Under the pieces are notes generated by a model. The model was not told where the DNA came from. It searched no databases and saw nothing but the letters and a program-made list of their open reading frames with translations. From assembly GCA_026225555.1 (NCBI GenBank), contig JAMFSY010000047.1, positions 18,998 through 82,997 on the forward strand: a stretch of DNA of 64,000 nucleotides, in the 5' to 3' direction. The stretch is from Methylacidiphilales bacterium. Its GTDB lineage: Bacteria; Verrucomicrobiota; Verrucomicrobiia; Methylacidiphilales; UBA1321. Positions 26,300-35,175 of this stretch are shown in pieces; positions within the stretch are counted from its first letter, which is position 1; each line of letters begins with the position of its first letter. Made by a program: the position numbers and the translations under genes.

Positions 26300-26313
26300 T
26301 GTAACTAGTTACA
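26300..26313. promoter_or_regulatory. Putative LacI-family operator, copy 2
   Basis: TGTAACTAGTTACA is a perfect 14-bp palindrome in the 98-base divergent region between the solute-binding gene (start 26223) and the LacI-family gene (start 26322). It shares 12 central bases with 22973-22984. A CATAAT at 26294-26299 could be a -10 element for the regulator, which would place the operator over its transcription start. On the other strand TTGAAT and TAGATT 16 bases apart could serve the transporter, with the operator just upstream of that -35. Confidence 0.7.
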
Positions 26314-26321
26314 TATCTCAT

Positions 26322-27401
26322 ATGCATATTCGCAGCTTTGCTAAAATTTCCGGCGTTTCCATCGCCACGGTTTCCCGCGCCTTCAACCCGAATGGAGCCA
26401 TTAAGGCCGAGACGCGGGAACGTATCCTGCGCCTCGCGGCGAAGCATGGATTCACTCCCAACATCCACGCCCAGCGCATGTCCTCGCGGACGAGCAGCGT
26501 GCTGGGAATCTTCTACAGTTTCTCCGCGGAGCCGATCTTCGACTACTACAACATGGAGCTGGCCCAGCAGTTGGCTTTTGAGGCTTCCAAAGCCGGGTTT
26601 ACGGCGCAATTGGAGTTGTCCAGCGCGGAGGATCAGCAACAGCATCTCCGGCAATTGGTGCAAAACCGGGCCTTGGGAGGAATCGTTCTGGTCGCGGAGG
26701 GTGAGGAAAGCGCCAAAGCCCTGCTTAGTGGCATCGAATCCTGTCCGAGCGTCGTCATCAGTACGACGCCCTGGTCAAATTCCCCAACGATGGGCCTCGT
26801 CCACCTCAACGTGGCTCCGGGAATTGACCTGGCCCTCGGCCATCTCCTGCAAGGGAAACATACCCGCATTGGTTATATCCGTGGAAAGGCCGACGAGACC
26901 AAGCTGGCGGCCTACCAGAATTTCATGCGGAGCAAGGGACTGATCGTGGACCCAGCCTGGATTTCCGCGCCCTGCAGCACTTTCGCCGAGGGGGGCGCGA
27001 TGGCGGTCGAACTGGCCCGGAAGGGCTTGTCCGCCATTCTCTGCGCGACGGACATCCTCGCCCTCGGAGCGTTGCACGACCTGACCGCCTCGGGACTGAA
27101 TGTGCCCCGGGACATCTCCATCGTAGGCATCGACGACCTCGCGTTCTCCTCCTACATCACCCCCTCGCTTTCCAGCATCGGCGTCCCGCGTCAACAGTTG
27201 TCCCAAAGTGCGGTCGAGATTTTGATGAGAGTTATTCGGGACGATCGCGAGGGCCGGAGCCGTCCTCAATACGTGCATACGGTCAACGCAACGTTCACAC
27301 CGCGAGGCTCGACCCAGGTCCTGACGCCAAAAGGTAAAAAAATATCCCCTCAAAAAGATTCACTTTCGCTCCTGCATAAAAAACCAAACAAGAACGGATG
27401 A
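26322..27401 (+). CDS. LacI-family transcriptional regulator
   Basis: The 359-residue protein has the N-terminal LacI helix-turn-helix (FAKISGVSIATVSRAFN) and hinge (YTPN-like FTPNIHAQRMSS), then a periplasmic-binding-protein-like effector domain (VLGIFYSFS at about 60; ICATDILALGALHDL; DISIVGIDDLAFSSYITPSLSSI). It lies divergent from the sugar transporter and its stop overlaps the start of the PEP-CTERM gene by four bases (ATGA), so it heads the rightward operon. It likely binds the GTAACTAGTTAC sites and responds to the imported sugar. Confidence 0.93.
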   Translation: MHIRSFAKISGVSIATVSRAFNPNGAIKAETRERILRLAAKHGFTPNIHAQRMSSRTSSVLGIFYSFSAEPIFDYYNMELAQQLAFEASKAGFTAQLELSSAEDQQQHLRQLVQNRALGGIVLVAEGEESAKALLSGIESCPSVVISTTPWSNSPTMGLVHLNVAPGIDLALGHLLQGKHTRIGYIRGKADETKLAAYQNFMRSKGLIVDPAWISAPCSTFAEGGAMAVELARKGLSAILCATDILALGALHDLTASGLNVPRDISIVGIDDLAFSSYITPSLSSIGVPRQQLSQSAVEILMRVIRDDREGRSRPQYVHTVNATFTPRGSTQVLTPKGKKISPQKDSLSLLHKKPNKNG

Positions 27402-28147
27402 ATAAAATGAAACCTACAACGTCTATCAAGCGGTTCCGGGCTGGAACCTGTGCCCTCCTCCTCGGTATTGCCTGCGCCTCTTCCGCCTCAGCGGCCACCT
27501 CCTACTTCGATACGGTTAATGAGACCGGATCGGCCTCTGATTTCAATTCCGTCCCGATAGCCTATTCAAACCCGACGGCGACAGGTCCCCTTCCCATCGA
27601 GACCGTGCAGATAGCCAACGATAACGGCTTCCTTTATGTGGGAATCACCTTTACTTCCGCGGTCAACGGAGACTCCCTCTCAGATACCGGACAGTTGACG
27701 ATGGCCTTGGATAATGATGCAAATACTGCGACAGGGTTTAACACCTTCTCAGCGGGTGTAGTGGGCTCCGAGGTGGGATTTGGGTTCGACTATCCCTTCC
27801 AGCAGACCAGCGGCAATTACAATACGGGGGTCGATGGCATCACGGCGTATGGCGGAGTGTTTAGTTCCACCTTGAATTACACGCCTTACAACCAGTCGAC
27901 CACATTTGAAGAGTTTTCGCTTAGCCTGGCCGATACCTACACAGTCGGCGGCACGACCTACGCCGTTCTTCCGAACAGCAGTTTCGCTCTGGCCTTCTAT
28001 GATTCCAACGGCACGGCCGATTCGGATTTCACGGGCGCACTCGATTACTCGTTGGCGGTTCCCGAACCAGGCACGCTCAGCCTGCTTTTCAGCGGCCTTG
28101 TTGTCGCGCTTGTCCTGGCTTACCGGCGTCTGGGATCCGCGATCTGA
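27398..28147 (+). CDS. PEP-CTERM sorted secreted protein
   Basis: The 249-residue protein has a signal peptide (about residues 10-33, CALLLGIACASSASA) and ends with a PEP-CTERM tail: VPEPGTLS, a membrane segment LLFSGLVVALVLA, then basic YRRL. Exosortase/EpsH systems recognise this tail and anchor or release such proteins at the cell surface. The middle is a beta-rich domain of unknown type with many Thr, Asn and Gly, possibly a DOMON/CBM9-like sugar-binding fold. Its start overlaps the LacI stop. No exosortase gene is in the window. Confidence 0.88.
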   Translation: MNKMKPTTSIKRFRAGTCALLLGIACASSASAATSYFDTVNETGSASDFNSVPIAYSNPTATGPLPIETVQIANDNGFLYVGITFTSAVNGDSLSDTGQLTMALDNDANTATGFNTFSAGVVGSEVGFGFDYPFQQTSGNYNTGVDGITAYGGVFSSTLNYTPYNQSTTFEEFSLSLADTYTVGGTTYAVLPNSSFALAFYDSNGTADSDFTGALDYSLAVPEPGTLSLLFSGLVVALVLAYRRLGSAI

Positions 28148-28179
28148 GAAAACCCCCTCCCGCAACCCCCGCCTCTCTC

Positions 28180-28824
28180 ATGAAATCGAATCATCCTGGA
28201 CCTTCCACCAAGAGTTTCACTCTGGTTGAACTGCTGGTTGTCGTGGCCATTATCGCGGTCCTGGCGGGGGTGACCATGGCGGCCGTGCCGCGGGCGTTCC
28301 GGAGCGCGCATCTGGCGGCCAGCACGAATAATCTTCGCCAGATCGGTGCGGCGATCAATACCTATGCCTCTGACAATGATTCGGTGCTGCCGGTTTGGTA
28401 TCAATACAGCAATAACCAATATTGGTGGCAAGTTTTGACTCCCTATCTCGGTGGAGGCGGAACCAACTACAACCTTCCCGTCTACCATGATCCCGGGGAT
28501 GCCAATTACGACGGTTCCAGTTATGATCAAATATCACTCACCATCTCCTATGGATATAACTACATGATGATGGGACGCTCGGACCAGGATGGAGATGCCT
28601 ACCCGCCCCGGCATCTGGCCAGCGTTACCAGTGGATCCGAGACCCTGGCCCTGACGGACGGAGCGGACACCAATTCCTATGGCTATATAGATGATTATGG
28701 CCATGGCCCCGATACCAATCGCTACCAGGGGCAGACGCCGGCCCTGTTTCTCGATGGGCATGTGGATATCATCAGTATCTCCACAAACTTTGAAGGTTCG
28801 CTTCCCTACTTCAACCGGGATTAG
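28180..28824 (+). CDS. Prepilin-type protein (type II secretion pseudopilin-like)
   Basis: The 214-residue protein has a type IV prepilin N-terminus, SFTLVELLVVVAIIAVLAG, starting near residue 11, then IGAAINTYASDNDSVLP and a C-terminal ALFLDGHVDIIS segment of the kind seen in the large Verrucomicrobia/Planctomycetes prepilin-like families. The residue before the cleavage-site Phe is Ser, not the usual Gly. It is 32 bases after the PEP-CTERM gene. A role in surface assembly or secretion of the neighbouring glycosidases is inferred only from the family and context. Confidence 0.85.
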   Translation: MKSNHPGPSTKSFTLVELLVVVAIIAVLAGVTMAAVPRAFRSAHLAASTNNLRQIGAAINTYASDNDSVLPVWYQYSNNQYWWQVLTPYLGGGGTNYNLPVYHDPGDANYDGSSYDQISLTISYGYNYMMMGRSDQDGDAYPPRHLASVTSGSETLALTDGADTNSYGYIDDYGHGPDTNRYQGQTPALFLDGHVDIISISTNFEGSLPYFNRD

Positions 28825-28845
28825 ACCCATTTCATTTCCCCTTTT

Positions 28846-30813
28846 ATGATGACGCTCGCTAAAAAAGTATTTCTCTCTCTTGTCCTCGCCTCCTCCGCCT
28901 CCACCCGGCTTTTCGCCCAGAGCGATCCAGGCGACCTCAAGCAGGATCCGGCGCCAAATATCGCCGACGGCGATAACCTGGTCGGAGGATCGGCCCGCGT
29001 CGTCGGAGGAACGCTCAAAATCTCCTTTACCGTGGCCAACGGAATTCCCACGCAATGGCACCACATCTATCTCAACACCGATGGTTCCGGGAGCACCGGC
29101 TTCATTCACTCCGGTAATCCGGTAGGTGGAAATGGAATGGACTTCCTGGTCGAACCCAATTTTCTCTATCGCTGGAGCGGGGCGGATGACCAGCATGGAT
29201 GGCATTGGGACAAGGTCCAGCCGCTGGAACCCACCATCAACGGTCAAACCGTCAGCTACGATATCCCCGCCAGCGTGCTTAATCTCAAGGGGGACGCCAA
29301 CATCTCCATGATGATCGAGACGATGAACGATAACTATCAGGCCACGAGCGATACGCTACCCCGGGGCCAGGTGGTCTGGACGATAAAGGCCAGTTCCACC
29401 GATATCGCGACAGGAACGGGAGTGAGCGGAACGGCCGCGCTGCTGCCGGCGGCCATCCCGGATGCCAACGCCCGAGTCCGTTTCAAGTCGATCCACTCCT
29501 ACGCGTGTTATTACGGCGCAGGGCAAACCGGGGAATTAGCGAAGCGCGATGCGGTCATCGTCGAGACGCGCAACCTGTTGCCGAACGATGTGGCCACGAT
29601 TAAAAAGAGCGGGACCCTCGTCACCGGTTATATCAGCGCGGGCGAGGACGATAAATTGCGCGTGGGAGACGCTAAAGGGCCGGGCGGATACGATTCCTGT
29701 TACCTGGATCGCGTCAAGAAAGGTGTCCCGGATAAAAATGGGGAATGGAATTCCTACTATGTCAATCCGGCCAGTCCCAGTTGGAAGGCGCATTTTCTTG
29801 AAATCGCGCAAAAAATGGAAGCCAGTTACGGAGTCGATGGTTTTTTTTTGGACACAATCGAAACAGCAACCGTCTATCCCGATCTCAAGCCGGCGATGAT
29901 CTCGCTGATTGAGGACCTGCGGGCCGCGCATCCCAAGTCCATCATCATCTTGAACCGGGGTTTCGCAGTCATCCGGGAAACCAGCTCGGTGGTGGATGGA
30001 TTTATGTTCGAGGATTTCAGCGCCGGCCACTATTTCGATGACCGCGGCTACGTCTTTCATGACCCTTCGGGGCTGGACACCCGGCGCGAACAGGCTGAAA
30101 GAGACCTTGTGCCCCTCATCGCGAAAGACGGTCTGGTGGTGCTCGCCTTGGATTATGCGGCGTCGGCCCAGGAGCCCTATCTGAAGGACGCCTATGATCG
30201 CGCCCGCACCTTTGGATTTATTCCCTACGCGAGCACCTATTCTTTGGGAACCATCTTTGACGTTCCCTACGAAGGAAAGGCCGATCCCAAATGGGAAAGG
30301 GAACTTTCCAGTCCGGAGGCGTTAGCCGTGGTCTTGAAAGACAGCGCGAATGGATTTCCAAAGGGAACGAAAGTCCTGCCCAGTTCAACCTATGCGGATT
30401 ATAGCGTCGGAACGGTGACCAATGGGGTCAAGGACCGCAGCAAACTGGATTGGAGAAACGAGGCCTGGGCCTCGCAGGAAAGGGAAACGCCGCACTTTCT
30501 GGAATTCCGTTTTCCCAAGTCGGTGCAGGGAAGTCATCTCGTCGTCGACTGGGCCAGCGATCACGGTGAAGCGTTTCCCTCCCGCACATTCGCGGTCGAG
30601 GTGAAGCCCGTGACCTCGGAAGAAACTGACAAGGAAAAAGATAAACAGGCCAGTTGGAAACAAATCTGGGCGATTAACGATAACACCAACAAACATTGTG
30701 AGATCGGTTTGACGCCAGAAAAAATATCAGCATTGCGCATCGTCCAGGCCGCGGGGGGAGGGTCGTCCGCCCGCCCCAATCTGATGTGGGTTGAGCAGGT
30801 GCAAATCCATTGA
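28846..30813 (+). CDS. Secreted GH114-like glycosidase with extra beta domains
   Basis: The 655-residue protein has a signal peptide (residues 1-25, ending RLFA). An N-terminal beta-sandwich follows (about 30-185, resembling DOMON/CBM9-type sugar-binding domains). A TIM-barrel resembling endo-alpha-1,4-polygalactosaminidase GH114 covers about 205-480, with CYYGAGQTGELAKRD, GYISAGEDD and GVDGFFLDTIET, whose acidic residues are the likely catalytic site. A C-terminal beta domain (about 490-655) may bind substrate. It would cut a galactosamine-type or related exopolysaccharide outside the cell. It is 21 bases from the prepilin-like gene and 51 from the ATPase gene. Confidence 0.8.
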   Translation: MMTLAKKVFLSLVLASSASTRLFAQSDPGDLKQDPAPNIADGDNLVGGSARVVGGTLKISFTVANGIPTQWHHIYLNTDGSGSTGFIHSGNPVGGNGMDFLVEPNFLYRWSGADDQHGWHWDKVQPLEPTINGQTVSYDIPASVLNLKGDANISMMIETMNDNYQATSDTLPRGQVVWTIKASSTDIATGTGVSGTAALLPAAIPDANARVRFKSIHSYACYYGAGQTGELAKRDAVIVETRNLLPNDVATIKKSGTLVTGYISAGEDDKLRVGDAKGPGGYDSCYLDRVKKGVPDKNGEWNSYYVNPASPSWKAHFLEIAQKMEASYGVDGFFLDTIETATVYPDLKPAMISLIEDLRAAHPKSIIILNRGFAVIRETSSVVDGFMFEDFSAGHYFDDRGYVFHDPSGLDTRREQAERDLVPLIAKDGLVVLALDYAASAQEPYLKDAYDRARTFGFIPYASTYSLGTIFDVPYEGKADPKWERELSSPEALAVVLKDSANGFPKGTKVLPSSTYADYSVGTVTNGVKDRSKLDWRNEAWASQERETPHFLEFRFPKSVQGSHLVVDWASDHGEAFPSRTFAVEVKPVTSEETDKEKDKQASWKQIWAINDNTNKHCEIGLTPEKISALRIVQAAGGGSSARPNLMWVEQVQIH

Positions 30814-30864
30814 GCCCTCTGAATCAGAGGATCGTTTTGGGCATGCCGGAACATCGGTGAACGC

Positions 30865-32061
30865 ATGGCCAAAGTCCTCATTGAAAATCTCTATAAGATC
30901 TACGCCGCGGATAAAGGCGAAGATGTCGTCGCGGTCGAAAACGTCAACCTGAAGATCGAAGACGGAGAATTCATGGTCTTTGTCGGGCCTTCCGGCTGCG
31001 GCAAATCGACCACGCTCCGCATGATTGCCGGTCTGGAGGAAATTTCCAAAGGCAGCATCTATATCGACGAGCGGCAGATCAACGATGTGCCGCCCAAGGA
31101 CCGGGATATCGCGATGGTCTTCCAGAACTAGGCCCTCTATCCCCACATGACCGTTTATAAGAACATGGCCTTTGGCCTCGAATTGCGAAAGGTCCCCAAG
31201 CCCGAAATTGAGCGACGGGTACGCGAGGCCGCGCAGATCCTGGGCTTGACCGACGATATGCTTGAACGAAAGCCCAAGGCGCTTTCCGGGGGACAACGTC
31301 AGCGCGTGGCGGTCGGGCGCTCGATCGTGCGCAAGCCCAAGGTCTTTCTCTTCGATGAGCCTCTTTCCAATCTCGACGCCAAGATGCGGGTGCAGATGCG
31401 CACCGAGATTTCCAAGCTCCATGGCCGGCTTAACAACACGATGATCTATGTGACGCACGACCAGGTCGAGGCCATGACCATGGGTGATCGCATCTGCGTG
31501 ATGAAAGATGGCCGCGTCCAGCAGGTCGCCGAGCCGCTCGAAATTTATAATCGTCCCGCGAATATGTTTGTCGCCGGATTCATCGGCAGCCCGCCCATGA
31601 ATTTCTTTGGCGGCACCATCGTCGATCGGAGGGGAGTTTTATATTTTTCGGAAAGCAAGACGTCGCTCGGAGCGGGACAGATTTTCCTTCCCCTTGAGGA
31701 ATCTCGGGCTCGGCATCTCGCGGGACGCCTGGGCCAGCCGATTGTCCTTGGGGTCAGACCGGAAGACATTGAAGAACGGATGCTCTTGCCCCAAGCCGCC
31801 CCGGAGCACTCCTTTACGGCCACCGTGGATGTTATCGAACCGATGGGGGCGGAGACTTATCTTTATCTCAATAGTGGGGCACATTCCTTCATCGCGCGCT
31901 CCCGCAGCCAGCTCCAACTTGTCCGTCAGGAAGTGGTTGAAATGGTCATCGACTCGAAGAAAGTCCACTTCTTTGACGAGGTCGATCGCGCTCCCTTCAG
32001 GAAGGACTCAGGCGAGATCGATATCGACCGCTGGCACGCTGCATGCCCGGTCATTGCGTGA
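30865..32061 (+). pseudogene. Sugar ABC transporter ATPase (MsmX/UgpC type) with in-frame TAG
   Basis: The two open pieces (30865-31131 and 31132-32061) are in the same frame and together make a normal MsmX/UgpC/MalK-type ATPase of about 398 residues. Walker A is GPSGCGKST, the signature is LSGGQRQRVAVGRSI, Walker B is VFLFDEPLSNLD, the switch is THDQVEAM, and a C-terminal TOBE-like domain follows. At 31129-31131 a TAG interrupts the Q-loop (MVFQN, stop, ALYPHMTVY), where relatives have tyrosine; one base change from TAT or TAC explains it. TAG is a normal stop elsewhere here. Either the gene is inactivated or the base is an assembly error. An MsmX-type ATPase would serve the permeases at 23-25 kb. 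Confidence 0.88.
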
Positions 32062-32079
32062 CGGCGTCCGGTGATTTTT

Positions 32080-33102
32080 TTAGAGAGAGATGGATCTTCC
32101 TTCCGTAGCGGACTGGATTTCCGCCAAAACCGTACGCAGGCTTTCCAGGGCCTGGCGACCGGTGGCGATTTCCGGTTTCCGATTTTGCCGCAGTTGCTCG
32201 TAGAAGTAGGCGAGCTCATTGTAATAACCTCCCAGGTCGGAAATATTTCCCCCGGTCGCTCCGGCGGAAGCGAGTTGCGGTTTCTCAAATGGCAGCGGTT
32301 CACGTTTCGTTTCACCCAGAGTGAGATGAAGTGTCGGTGAAGAAAGAGAATCAAAATCGACGGCCGCATTTTCAAAGACCGCCTGAAACGCCATCTGAAA
32401 TCCCCACTGCGCCGGCAGGTCCCAGCCGCCTTCGGCCGTGACCGCGATGTCATCGAATAAATATTGCGTAAAGAGATGAGACCACGCTCCCTTTTCCTGG
32501 TGCCCCACGGAGTGGACGGCCTTGGGCCGGCCGAGAAGATGGAGAATGTAATCGGTGTCGTGAATATGAAGATCCAAGGCCGCTCCCTTGGAACGCTTGG
32601 CTTCGTGCAACCAGTTGTCCCGGCTGTAGGCGGGACGACTCGCGCGGCGTTGGAGGGAAAGACTGACTAATTTTCCACCCTGCCCGGATTTGACGAAGCG
32701 TTCCAAGGCTTGATATTCAGGCCAAAAGCGGATGCATTGCCCTACCTGAAGGGCGACTCCCTTCCTCTCCACTTCGAGCAAGGCCTCTTCGGCGTCGGCC
32801 AGTTCAAGAGCAAGGGGTTTTTCGCAGAAGATATGTTTTCCTGCCCGGGCCGCCGTGATAATCACCGCGCTATGGAGATCGGTCGGAAGGCAGATATCGA
32901 CGACGTCGACATCGACAGTTTCCAACAGGACGGACAGCGAAGGCGCCACCGCGGTTTTGAATCCTAATTCCACCGCCCGGCCTTCGACGCCCGGAAAGGT
33001 GTCGACGATGCCTACCAGCTCGACTCCCGGAAGGGCTTGACAGACCCGGGCGTGCATTTGTCCCATGAAACCGAATCCGACAATCGCCGTGCGAATATTC
33101 AT
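32080..33102 (-). CDS. Gfo/Idh/MocA-family oxidoreductase
   Basis: The 340-residue protein begins MNIRTAIVGFGFMGQMHARV (Rossmann GxGxxG) and has IFCEKPLALEL with the conserved lysine near residue 94. LDLHIHDTDYILHLLG in the second domain carries the active-site His region. It is a sugar dehydrogenase or sugar-acid reductase. I chose the ATG at 33102; a longer frame to 33138 adds a non-conserved stretch. It converges on the ATPase gene with only 18 bases between stops and is divergent from an AraC-type gene, which may control it. Confidence 0.9.
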   Translation of the reverse strand: MNIRTAIVGFGFMGQMHARVCQALPGVELVGIVDTFPGVEGRAVELGFKTAVAPSLSVLLETVDVDVVDICLPTDLHSAVIITAARAGKHIFCEKPLALELADAEEALLEVERKGVALQVGQCIRFWPEYQALERFVKSGQGGKLVSLSLQRRASRPAYSRDNWLHEAKRSKGAALDLHIHDTDYILHLLGRPKAVHSVGHQEKGAWSHLFTQYLFDDIAVTAEGGWDLPAQWGFQMAFQAVFENAAVDFDSLSSPTLHLTLGETKREPLPFEKPQLASAGATGGNISDLGGYYNELAYFYEQLRQNRKPEIATGRQALESLRTVLAEIQSATEGRSISL

Positions 33103-33189
33103 GACAGCATGATGGAGCCCCCAGGCTGCCTCCGACATAGTGGGATCGATTTTAATTTTAACACTTTCGATTCGTCCTTAAAGTTGCTC

Positions 33190-34071
33190 ATGCGACCACC
33201 GGGACTCTCCTCCGCTGCGTTGGCCGAAATGCGGCGACTGCGCCTTCCTCGAAATTATTTTGCCGAGACGCGCACCAGCCTTCGACTGCAACCGGAAAAG
33301 ATCCTTTGCTTCGTGCGCAAAGGTCAGCAGGAGATCGCGTCCGAGTCCCTAGTGCGCCACCAACATCATCGGTACGTCCTCGTCATTCCCTGGCAGGAAG
33401 CTGGGGAAGTTCATGTCGATGACCGGCGATTTTCGTTGAAGCATCCCCACGCCTTGCTGATTTTCCCCTTCCAGTTTCATCACGGATTTAATTTCAAGCG
33501 CGACAAAATGCTGTGGCAGTTTGTCACCTTTGAACTCAAGGACGGAGCCGCGCTCGAGGCCTTGAGGCTCGCCCCGCTCCGCCGATTGAAGGTGCAGGAT
33601 CTCCGCCTTTTATCCATGCTGATCGAGGTGTGGAGCGATGTGAGGCGCCAGGATGAATTGGCGGATTGGCTGGCGCTTATCTTAAAGCGACTGATCAAGA
33701 CCCCTTCGGCAATGGGGAGAAAACGTCCGGGCGAGTCCAAAAACTTCAGCTCTCTTTTTCTCAGGATCAATCAATATTGCCTGCTCCATCTGCATCGGCT
33801 TTTCGGTCTCAAGGAACTTTCGGCCCATCTTTCCATCTCGGAAAGCTACCTGCGCGCCAGCTTCCGGCGCGAGACGGGCATGAGCCTGGGGCAGCATCTG
33901 CGACGCCTTCGCCTGCAGAAAGCCATGGGACTTCTCCTGCAGTCGGACCTTTCCATCACGCAGGTGGCGGAGCGCTGCGGCTTCGATTCCATCTTTACCT
34001 TCAGTCGATCCTTTCGCCGTTTTAACGGCCTGACCGCGCGTGAGTATCGCCGCCGTTTTTCTGAAGCGTGA
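33190..34071 (+). CDS. AraC-family transcriptional regulator
   Basis: The 293-residue protein has an N-terminal cupin-like sensing part (RHQHHRYVLVIPW, HPHALLIFPFQFHHGFNF) and a C-terminal AraC DNA-binding domain with two helix-turn-helices (LHRLFGLKELSAHLSISESYLRASFRRETGMS and ITQVAERCGFDSIFTFSRSFRRFNG). The ATG at 33190 places the sensing domain at a typical distance; the frame is open further upstream but overlaps the divergent oxidoreductase. It probably senses a sugar and controls the flanking oxidoreductase and isomerase genes. Confidence 0.9.
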   Translation: MRPPGLSSAALAEMRRLRLPRNYFAETRTSLRLQPEKILCFVRKGQQEIASESLVRHQHHRYVLVIPWQEAGEVHVDDRRFSLKHPHALLIFPFQFHHGFNFKRDKMLWQFVTFELKDGAALEALRLAPLRRLKVQDLRLLSMLIEVWSDVRRQDELADWLALILKRLIKTPSAMGRKRPGESKNFSSLFLRINQYCLLHLHRLFGLKELSAHLSISESYLRASFRRETGMSLGQHLRRLRLQKAMGLLLQSDLSITQVAERCGFDSIFTFSRSFRRFNGLTAREYRRRFSEA

Positions 34072-34186
34072 AAGATGCGCTCCGCTTAAAATCGAAAAGG
34101 CTAAAAAGAGAATCAATCGGGACATGTCTCCCGCGCATCCTCGCGCGTTAGCCTTGGTCATCGGGTTCTGAAAGGAAAGTAGCATC

Positions 34187-35044
34187 ATGAAAAAATCGAT
34201 TAGCATCTGGTCTTTCTATATCAAAGGCACGCTCGAGGATAAACTCGTCCTTGCGAAAGAGGCGGGCTTTGAGGGTTTTGAAATCGACTTAAGCGAAGAT
34301 GGCCCCGTCCATCTGAAAAGCAGCCGGGATGATCTAATCGCCATCCGCCGCTTGGTGGAAAAAAACGGATTGAAATTAAGCGGTCTGGCCACCGGTCTCT
34401 ATTGGGGCAGCAATGCTGCCTCCGATAACGAAGAGACCCTCCAACGGGCCGCCGCCATTTTAAACCGGCAAATCGAAACGGCTCAACACCTCGGGCTCGA
34501 CGCCATCCTCGTCGTGCCTGGTTCCGTAGGAGTTGATTTTATTCCGGGATGCGAAGTTGTTCCCTATGAGAGGGCTTACCTCCGGGCAACCGAGTTCATC
34601 CGGCAAGCGCTGCCCCACGCGGAGCGGTGCGGCGTGCGGATCGGCATCGAGAATGTCTGGAACAAGTTTCTGCTCAGCCCTCTCGAAATGCGCGCCTTCA
34701 TCGATCAGTTTGGCTCCGAGTGGGTCGGCGCCTATTTCGATGTCGGCAATGCGCTTGCCACGGGATATCCGGAACATTGGATCGAAATTTTAGGCCGGCG
34801 CATCATTCGCGTACACTTCAAGGATTATCGCCGGGCCGTGGGTTCAGTCGACGGCTTTTGCGATCTTCTTTCCGGCGATGTCGATTGGCCCAAAGTCATG
34901 CAAGCCTTGAAAGCTATTTCCTATGAGGGCTGGATTACTGCGGAAATGATCCCGCCCGTCCCTTTCTATAAACACTCTCCCGAGACGCTGATTCACAACA
35001 CCGCGCGCGCGATGGCGGCCATCCTCCATCTTCCTTCCGCCTGA
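34187..35044 (+). CDS. Sugar phosphate isomerase/epimerase (xylose-isomerase-like TIM barrel)
   Basis: The 285-residue protein is a TIM barrel of the AP-endonuclease-2/xylose isomerase-like superfamily. Visible metal-binding and active-site stretches are GFEGFEIDLSED near residue 26, GVRIGIENVWN with Glu near residue 155, GAYFDVGNALATGYPEHWI, IIRVHFKDYR and GWITAEMIPP. The pattern is close to D-tagatose/psicose 3-epimerases and hexulose-phosphate epimerases. It converts one keto sugar to its epimer in the cytoplasm. It lies 115 bases after the AraC gene on the same strand. Confidence 0.88.
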   Translation: MKKSISIWSFYIKGTLEDKLVLAKEAGFEGFEIDLSEDGPVHLKSSRDDLIAIRRLVEKNGLKLSGLATGLYWGSNAASDNEETLQRAAAILNRQIETAQHLGLDAILVVPGSVGVDFIPGCEVVPYERAYLRATEFIRQALPHAERCGVRIGIENVWNKFLLSPLEMRAFIDQFGSEWVGAYFDVGNALATGYPEHWIEILGRRIIRVHFKDYRRAVGSVDGFCDLLSGDVDWPKVMQALKAISYEGWITAEMIPPVPFYKHSPETLIHNTARAMAAILHLPSA

Positions 35045-35175
35045 CCTTTCGTGCGTAAAGGCCGAAGAGTTCGGAGCTTCAGGACGCTCGATGGATTTCG
35101 TTCAAAGAGAAAAAATTGCCCGTAAGTGGAAAATCCGCAGACGGATAATTGGTTTGCCCGGCCATGAAGGCAGGA

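Noticed and set aside
31129..31131. TAG read as pyrrolysine.
   Set aside because: No pyrrolysine genes are visible in the window, the expected residue is tyrosine, and other genes here use TAG as their normal end.
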